Source: Chloroflexota bacterium
GTDB lineage: Bacteria; Chloroflexota; Limnocylindria; Limnocylindrales; CSP1-4
Assembly: GCA_017882025.1 (NCBI GenBank)
Contig: JADGQG010000119.1
Span: forward strand, 1-6,032
DNA: 6,032 bases
Direction of reading: 5' to 3'
The translations under genes were made by a program, and so were the position numbers. Position 1 is the first letter of the stretch; each line of letters opens with the position of its first letter. The notes under the pieces are model-generated. The model saw only the letters and a program-made list of their open reading frames with translations. It ran no database searches and had not been told where the DNA came from. Shown here in pieces: positions 1-3,818 of the stretch.

Positions 1-1
1 G

Positions 2-385
2 GGCGTCCGGCTCCGTCTTCGACGGATCCCCGCGCTCCACGTTGAGCTCGACGCCTCGATGGAGCGCGGCACCCGCGTTCTCCAGATCCTCGACGAGCTG
101 GAGCACGGTGACGCCCCCCGGGCGGCATCGCTCGCCGACGCACCCGTGAAGGAGTCGCTCCCGACGCCCGTCGCGCGCCTGCCACGGGAGGGTGACACGC
201 CGGAGCCCGAGCCGGAGCCGGGGGCCGATCCGGTCGCCGGGGAGACGCACGCGCCCGGCCAGGTCGGTGAGCGCGCTGGCGTCCCATTCGCGCATCGTCG
301 CCGGAAAGAAGGCGGACTCCGGAACCTCCCTATGCCTGGCAGGTGGCCGACGTCGCCCGCCCGGCGACCCCGCCGGACCGGCTAG
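2..385 (+). CDS. rbfA: Ribosome-binding factor A, C-terminal part (5' end outside window)
   Basis: Only the 3' part of the gene is present; the frame is open from base 2 to the TAG at 383-385. RbfA binds the small ribosomal subunit and helps mature the 3'/5' ends of 16S rRNA, notably in the cold. The first 34 codons match the end of the family: LRLRRIPALHVELD followed by the short helix MERGTRVLQILDELE, which is where most RbfA proteins stop. Here about 93 more residues follow. They are rich in Pro, Glu, Ala and then Arg, include an EPEPEPEP run, and look disordered. The last 45 or so codons use more A/T-ending and rare Arg codons than the rest of the window, so the tail may be poorly conserved. 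An ATG at 59 lies inside the conserved region and is not the true start. The position upstream of nrnA and truB is the usual place for rbfA, which supports the call. Confidence 0.85.
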   Translation, partial: GVRLRLRRIPALHVELDASMERGTRVLQILDELEHGDAPRAASLADAPVKESLPTPVARLPREGDTPEPEPEPGADPVAGETHAPGQVGERAGVPFAHRRRKEGGLRNLPMPGRWPTSPARRPRRTG

Positions 386-1405
386 ATGCCCATCGATCTG
401 CGGCCGCTCGCCACGGTGGTTCCCGATGCCGTCGTGGAGCGCCTGCGCGGTGCGCGGCGGGTGCTGGCCATCGGCCACGAGAGCCCGGACGCGGACGCGC
501 TGGGGGCGGCTCTCGCGATCGGCATGCTCGCCGAAGCGCTCGGCGCTCGGGCCACCGTGGCCGCCGCGGACGCCGTGCCGGATCTCTACCGCTTCCTCGA
601 CAGCAGCGACAGCGTCCGGACCGACCCGGAGCCGGACGTGGCCTATGACCTTGTCGTCCTGTGCGACTGTGGCGACCTCTCCCGGGTCGGCGCGATCCGC
701 GACCGCAACGCCGCGCTCTTCGCCGCGACGCCGCTCCTCACCATCGACCATCACGCGAGCAACGACGCGTCCGGGGACCTCGCCTGGATCGACCCGGGCG
801 CCGCGGCGACATGCGAAATGGTGGCGCTCCTCGCCACGCGGCTCGGCGTGCCCTTGACGGCGGGGGAGGGAAGGCTGGCCGCGGCGCTGACGGCGGGGAT
901 CGTGATGGACACTGCCACGTTCGCCCACCCGAACGCGACGCCCCGGACGCTCCAGGTGGCGGCCGCGCTCGTAGAGGCGGGGGCGCCGCTCTCCGAGATC
1001 AGCCGGCGCCTCTACCGCACGAAGCCGGATGCCCAGCTGGCGCTCTTCGGGCGAGTCCTCGGGCGGCTGCAGTCCCACGCGGACGGCCTCGTGATCGCCT
1101 CGACGATGGAGCTCGCGGACCTCGTGGCGACGGGGGCGCGCTCGGAGCACTCCGAGGGGATCATCGACCTCCTCGCCCAGTCGGAGACCGCCGAGATCGC
1201 CCTCCTTCTCAAGGAGAAGGGGGACGCCACCCGGCTCTCGGTTCGCACGGTGCCCGGCGGCGTGGACGCCACCGCCCTGTGCGGGACCTGGGGCGGCGGC
1301 GGGCACCCCCGGGCCGCGGGCGCTTCGCTCGCCCTCCCGCTGGCCGAGGCAGTTGCGGTCGTCATCCCGGAGGCCATCCGGTTCGCCCGGGCAGTGGCCC
1401 GGTGA
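386..1405 (+). CDS. nrnA: DHH-family phosphoesterase, NrnA-like nanoRNase / pAp phosphatase
   Basis: This 339-residue protein has the length and motif order of NrnA. The family hydrolyses 2-5-nt RNA fragments to mononucleotides and, in many members, dephosphorylates 3'-phosphoadenosine 5'-phosphate. The DHH domain shows GHESPDADALG (H31, D35, D37), LCDCGDLSRVG (D94, D97), TIDHHASN (D121-H123, N126) and TAGIVMDTATF (D175), which together supply the Mn2+ ligands. The C-terminal DHHA1 substrate-binding domain ends with GGGGHPRAAGAS at 303-314. The protein is cytoplasmic: no signal peptide or membrane segment is visible. The ATG directly follows the rbfA stop in the same frame with only a weak GGA upstream, so translation is probably coupled to rbfA. 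The final GTGA overlaps the truB start. The DHH/DHHA1 family is certain; the substrate is inferred from the family and the location. Confidence 0.92.
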   Translation: MPIDLRPLATVVPDAVVERLRGARRVLAIGHESPDADALGAALAIGMLAEALGARATVAAADAVPDLYRFLDSSDSVRTDPEPDVAYDLVVLCDCGDLSRVGAIRDRNAALFAATPLLTIDHHASNDASGDLAWIDPGAAATCEMVALLATRLGVPLTAGEGRLAAALTAGIVMDTATFAHPNATPRTLQVAAALVEAGAPLSEISRRLYRTKPDAQLALFGRVLGRLQSHADGLVIASTMELADLVATGARSEHSEGIIDLLAQSETAEIALLLKEKGDATRLSVRTVPGGVDATALCGTWGGGGHPRAAGASLALPLAEAVAVVIPEAIRFARAVAR

Positions 1406-2436
1406 CCGGCGAGCGCCTGGTCGTCGCGGCCGACGGCGTGGGAATGCGCCGCCCGCGGCGCATCGACGCCGGACTCAACGGCATCCTCGTGGTGGACAAG
1501 CCGGTTGGGCCAACCTCGCACGATGTCGTCGCGCTCGTCCGACGCCTCGCCGGCACGAAGCGGATCGGCCACGGCGGGACGCTCGATCCCTTCGCGTCGG
1601 GTGTGCTCCCGCTCTACCTTGGCCTCGGGACGCGCGTGGTCGAGTTCCACCTCGGTGCGCGCAAGGCGTACCGGGCGACGGTCTGCTTCGGCGCCTCGTC
1701 GACCACCGACGACCTGGAGGGCGAGCTGACGCCGAGCAGTCTGCCGGCGCCGAGTCGGGCAGCGGTCGAGGCCGCCCTGGCCGGCTTCCTCGGGACGCAC
1801 CTCCAGCTGCCGCCGGCCTTCTCGGCGCGCAAGATCGGCGGGCGGCGAGCCTACGCCCTGGCCCGGGCCGGCCACGCGCCCGAGCTGCCCGCACGCGAGA
1901 CCACCTTCCATGTGCTGGCGCTGGAGCGCTGGGACGAAACCGACCCCGACCACCCGCTCGCGGTGATCGACGTGGCCTGCTCCGCCGGGACGTACGTTCG
2001 GGCGCTCGCGCGCGATCTCGGGGCGGCCGTCGGCAGCGCGGCCTATCTCGGGGCGCTCCGTCGCACGGCTGCGGGACCGTTCACGCTCGACGACGCGATC
2101 ACCCTCGACGTCGCGCGGGAGGCAGCGGCGAACGAGCGGTTCGCCGCCCTGCTCCGACCGGTCGGGACGGGTCTCGACGATCTCCCCGCCGTGACGCTCC
2201 GCCCGGACGAGCTCGTCGTGGTCGCTCACGGCGGCTGGATCGGAGAGGGCGGCCGCCTTCAAGCGGTTTCCGCGGCCCCGGTCGACGTGGGGCACGCTGC
2301 GGGTACGCCGGCTGAAGGCCGGGTGCGGCTCCTGTCGGAAGACGGGTCGCTGGCCGCGATCGCCCGGCGGGCCGGTGGGCGCCTCGTGCCCGACAAGGTC
2401 CTGGTCCCGCGCGACGGCACCCCGCCGAGTGGCTGA
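1402..2436 (+). CDS. truB: tRNA pseudouridine(55) synthase TruB
   Basis: TruB converts U55 in the T-loop of tRNA to pseudouridine and also acts as a tRNA chaperone. With the GTG start at 1402 the protein has 344 residues, slightly longer than the E. coli enzyme (314). The diagnostic motifs appear in order: VDKPVGPTSHDVV, then GHGGTLDPFASGVLP with the catalytic Asp62, KAYRATVCFG with Tyr90, the STTDDLEG segment, QLPPAFSARKIGGRRAYALA, and SAGTYVRALARDLG leading to LGALRRTAAGPF. The last 90 or so residues form the PUA-like C-terminal domain (LRPDELVVVAHGG to VPDKVLVP). The GTG overlaps the nrnA stop in a GTGA junction, the usual sign of coupling, so it is preferred. ATG 1444 is an alternative that would remove 14 poorly conserved residues. 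The frame is open far upstream into nrnA, but that stretch is a shadow. Confidence 0.95.
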   Translation: MTGERLVVAADGVGMRRPRRIDAGLNGILVVDKPVGPTSHDVVALVRRLAGTKRIGHGGTLDPFASGVLPLYLGLGTRVVEFHLGARKAYRATVCFGASSTTDDLEGELTPSSLPAPSRAAVEAALAGFLGTHLQLPPAFSARKIGGRRAYALARAGHAPELPARETTFHVLALERWDETDPDHPLAVIDVACSAGTYVRALARDLGAAVGSAAYLGALRRTAAGPFTLDDAITLDVAREAAANERFAALLRPVGTGLDDLPAVTLRPDELVVVAHGGWIGEGGRLQAVSAAPVDVGHAAGTPAEGRVRLLSEDGSLAAIARRAGGRLVPDKVLVPRDGTPPSG

Positions 2437-3313
2437 GCTGGACCAAGTCTTCCCGGCCTCGGCCCCGGCCCCGGCCCGCGCCCGCCGCGGCTCAGGACCA
2501 CCGGCGGCCCTGCACGGCCTCTCCGCGCTTCGTCCCGAGCACGGACCGCTCCTCGTGGTCGTGGGCGTCTTCGACGGCCTCCACCGGGGGCACGGCTACC
2601 TGCTCCGCGAGCTCCGCCGGGCCGCCGGCCGGCTGGGCGCGGTACCGGCGGTGCTCACGTTCGATCACCATCCCGACGAGATCGTTGCGGGCGCCGCGCC
2701 GCCGCTCCTGTGCGACCCCGACGAGCGCCTCGTCCGGTTGGCGCACGCGGGCGTGGCGGTGACGATCGTCCAGCACTTCGACGAGGCGCTCCGCCGGACG
2801 CCCTACGACGTGTTCGTGGGATCGATCCGGGCGCGAACCGGCCTGGCGGGATTCCTGATGACGCCGGATGCTGCCTTCGGCCACGAACGACGAGGGACGC
2901 CAGGCGCGCTCGCCGCGCTGGGCGCCCGGGACGGCTTCTCGGTCGTCGTCGTCCCCCCGTTCGACTTCGAAGGCCGGCAGGTGCGGAGTACGGAGATTCG
3001 CACCGCGATCGCGACCGGGGACCTCGCCACGGCCCGGGCGCTCCTGGGACGGCGGGTCGCGGTCACCGGGGAGATCGTCGATCGGTCGAGTCGCGGCCGG
3101 GAAGCTGCGCTGCGCTTCCGGGTCCCGGTCGCGCTTCCCCCGGCCGGCCCGTACGCAGCGGTCGTGGAGCCGGCGATCGCGCCCGGACGCTCGTCCGCGC
3201 GCCCGCATGAGGCCGTCGTCCGGGTCGCCGAGGATGGCACGCTCCGCGTCCGGGCTCGGCCGGGGACGCTGGCGGGCGGCCGCCTCCGGGTCGCCTTCGT
3301 TCGCCCGCGATGA
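2429..3313 (+). CDS. ribF: RibF-like FAD synthetase with a degenerate riboflavin kinase domain
   Basis: RibF normally makes FMN from riboflavin (C-terminal kinase) and FAD from FMN (N-terminal adenylyltransferase). The N-terminal half is well kept: GVFDGLHRGHGYLL with the HxGH nucleotidyltransferase signature at H52-H55, TFDHHP at 77-82, a TPDAAFGHERRG segment, and RSTEIR at 186-191 followed by LLGRR near 205. The kinase half is unusual. Only about 84 residues follow the LLGRR segment, against roughly 125 in typical RibF. I see no GFPTAN nucleotide-binding motif and no EVHLLDF-like segment with the catalytic Glu; the stretch does end in LRVAFVRPR, resembling the last barrel strand. The first 28 residues include an Ala/Pro linker encoded by short repeats. 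The GTG at 2429 overlaps the truB stop by 8 nt; an in-frame GTG at 2375 would lie deep inside truB. FAD synthetase activity is likely; kinase activity is doubtful. Confidence 0.88.
   Translation: MAELDQVFPASAPAPARARRGSGPPAALHGLSALRPEHGPLLVVVGVFDGLHRGHGYLLRELRRAAGRLGAVPAVLTFDHHPDEIVAGAAPPLLCDPDERLVRLAHAGVAVTIVQHFDEALRRTPYDVFVGSIRARTGLAGFLMTPDAAFGHERRGTPGALAALGARDGFSVVVVPPFDFEGRQVRSTEIRTAIATGDLATARALLGRRVAVTGEIVDRSSRGREAALRFRVPVALPPAGPYAAVVEPAIAPGRSSARPHEAVVRVAEDGTLRVRARPGTLAGGRLRVAFVRPR
2460..2477 (+). repeat. Three tandem CGGCCC hexamers in the ribF N-terminus
   Basis: Three perfect copies of the hexamer CGGCCC lie head to tail at 2460-2465, 2466-2471 and 2472-2477. They encode the Ala/Pro-rich stretch ahead of the conserved FAD synthetase fold. 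This looks like simple expansion in a tolerant linker; no other role is visible. Confidence 0.6.
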
Positions 3314-3346
3314 GGACCCGTGGGCCCCGCCCCGCTCGACGTGTTT

Positions 3347-3379
3347 GGCGGACCTGATCCTGCGTTTGCAGGAACCGCC
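3347..3379 (+). promoter_or_regulatory. Hairpin between ribF and rpsO
   Basis: A perfect 6-bp stem, TCCTGC (3358-3363) with GCAGGA (3368-3373), closes a GTTT loop. An outer 5-bp stem pairs GGCGG (3347-3351) with CCGCC (3375-3379) across an asymmetric internal loop. No T-run follows, so a standard intrinsic terminator is unlikely. It may be an mRNA processing or stability element after ribF, or a DNA site next to the rpsO promoter. Confidence 0.45.
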
Positions 3380-3412
3380 GGCCCCTGCTACTCTCGGGAC
3401 GTTTGCAAGAAC
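3363..3412 (+). repeat. Direct repeat CGTTTGCARGAAC upstream of rpsO
   Basis: Two 13-bp copies at 3363-3375 and 3400-3412 differ at one base only (G or A at the ninth position). Their starts are 37 bp apart. A weaker third match (9 of 13) starts at 3342. The copies flank the proposed -10 element. They could be operator half-sites for the rpsO-pnp transcription unit; the role is inferred. Confidence 0.4.
3366..3394 (+). promoter_or_regulatory. Possible sigma70-type promoter for rpsO-pnp
   Basis: TTGCAG (3366-3371) and TACTCT (3389-3394) are separated by 17 bp, the optimal spacing, and would start transcription near 3401. Each box matches the consensus at only three of six positions, though the matches include TTG of the -35 and TAnnnT of the -10. 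This is the one sizeable gap upstream of rpsO, and rpsO-pnp commonly has its own promoter. Weak support from sequence alone. Confidence 0.35.
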
Positions 3413-3434
3413 GGTTAGTAGAAGTTTTCGTGTC

Positions 3435-3440
3435 GGAGGA
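3435..3440 (+). promoter_or_regulatory. Ribosome binding site of rpsO
   Basis: GGAGGA ends 4 nt before the GTG at 3445. It is the strongest Shine-Dalgarno sequence in the window and decides the start. It lies downstream of the TTG at 3403, which would give an atypically long S15, and it is too far from the next in-frame GTG at 3454. Confidence 0.75.
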
Positions 3441-3444
3441 CCGA

Positions 3445-3714
3445 GTGCCGCTCGTGCGGGAAACCAAGGACCGGATCGTCGCCGAATACGCAATGAAAGA
3501 AGGCGACACCGGCTCCGCCGAGGTCCAGATCGCGCTCCTGACGGAGCGGGTCAAGGACCTGACGGGGCATCTCAGGCTGTTCCCAAAGGACAATCATTCC
3601 CGCCGTGGCCTCCTCAAGATGGTCGGCCAGCGCCGGCGCCTTCTCGCGTACCTCGTGAAGAAGGACGCCTCGCGCTACCGCGCCGTCATCGCACGGCTCG
3701 GCCTGCGCCGCTGA
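3445..3714 (+). CDS. rpsO: 30S ribosomal protein S15
   Basis: S15 is a primary binder of the central domain of 16S rRNA and forms a bridge to the large subunit. From the GTG at 3445 the product has exactly 89 residues, the same as E. coli S15. It shows the family pattern along its length: KDRIVAEYAMKEGDTGS, SAEVQIALLTERV, DNHSRRGLLKMVGQRRRLL at 49-67, and the ending YRAVIARLGLRR. In the loop before the SRRG motif, F46-P47 stands where many S15 proteins have His-Lys, a minor variation. Start choice rests on the GGAGGA at 3435-3440 and on length. The gene lies 131 nt after ribF and 104 nt before pnp, the standard rpsO-pnp pairing. In E. coli, S15 represses its own mRNA; whether the leader here does the same cannot be told. 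Confidence 0.97.
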   Translation: MPLVRETKDRIVAEYAMKEGDTGSAEVQIALLTERVKDLTGHLRLFPKDNHSRRGLLKMVGQRRRLLAYLVKKDASRYRAVIARLGLRR

Positions 3715-3754
3715 GCACGCGCTGAAGCCCCGGGGAGCACCCCGGGTTTCGTGC
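3715..3754 (+). terminator. Strong hairpin directly after rpsO (attenuator or processing site)
   Basis: The stem starts at the first base after the rpsO stop. The inner arms CCCGGGG (3729-3735) and CCCCGGG (3740-3746) pair perfectly around an AGCA loop. AAG (3725-3727) can pair with TTT (3747-3749) past one bulged C, and GCACG (3715-3719) pairs with CGTGC (3750-3754). Only three T residues follow the inner stem, so it would be a leaky terminator at best. In E. coli the rpsO-pnp gap also holds a terminator and an RNase III hairpin, so an attenuator or processing role is plausible. Confidence 0.55.
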
Positions 3755-3762
3755 ATTCGGAG

Positions 3763-3780
3763 GTCGGCGCGAACGCCGGC
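3763..3780 (+). promoter_or_regulatory. Second hairpin in the pnp leader
   Basis: Bases 3763-3769 pair with 3774-3780 to give a 7-bp stem (one G-T wobble) closed by a CGAA tetraloop. It lies 38 nt before the pnp start. PNPase of E. coli controls its own mRNA through a leader stem cut by RNase III; a similar use here is inferred from position only. Confidence 0.4.
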
Positions 3781-3804
3781 AGCGGTCCATCCCCGACGCG
3801 AGCG

Positions 3805-3812
3805 AGAAAGGA
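3805..3812 (+). promoter_or_regulatory. Ribosome binding site of pnp
   Basis: AGAAAGGA ends 6 nt before the GTG at 3819. It supports that codon as the pnp start, and the reading frame matches the PNPase N-terminus from the next few residues onward. Confidence 0.65.
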
Positions 3813-3818
3813 ACGCTC

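Noticed and set aside
192..857. Open frame of 221 codons overlapping rbfA and nrnA
   Set aside because: Its translation is Ser/Arg/Pro/Thr-rich without motifs, and it overlaps nrnA motifs in another frame.
661..1401. The truB frame stays open upstream to 661, suggesting a much longer TruB
   Set aside because: This stretch overlaps the conserved DHH and DHHA1 motifs of nrnA in another frame, its translation is Arg/Gly/Pro-rich without family similarity, and the GTG at 1402 with its GTGA overlap gives a normal TruB.
1012..2295. Minus-strand open frame of 427 codons opposite nrnA and truB
   Set aside because: Antisense shadow of two well-supported genes, with no family motif and a composition dictated by the opposite strand.
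2375..2428. GTG at 2375 as the start of ribF
   Set aside because: It would overlap truB by 62 nt and add residues without similarity. The GTG at 2429 gives a short overlap typical of coupled genes.
3358..3373. Hairpin after ribF as an intrinsic terminator
   Set aside because: The stem is perfect but no T-run follows; the next bases are AACCGCC. It is listed as a regulatory or structural element instead.
3403..3444. TTG at 3403 as the start of rpsO
   Set aside because: It would add 14 residues not found in S15 and would place the GGAGGA ribosome binding site inside the gene. The GTG at 3445 gives the canonical 89 residues.
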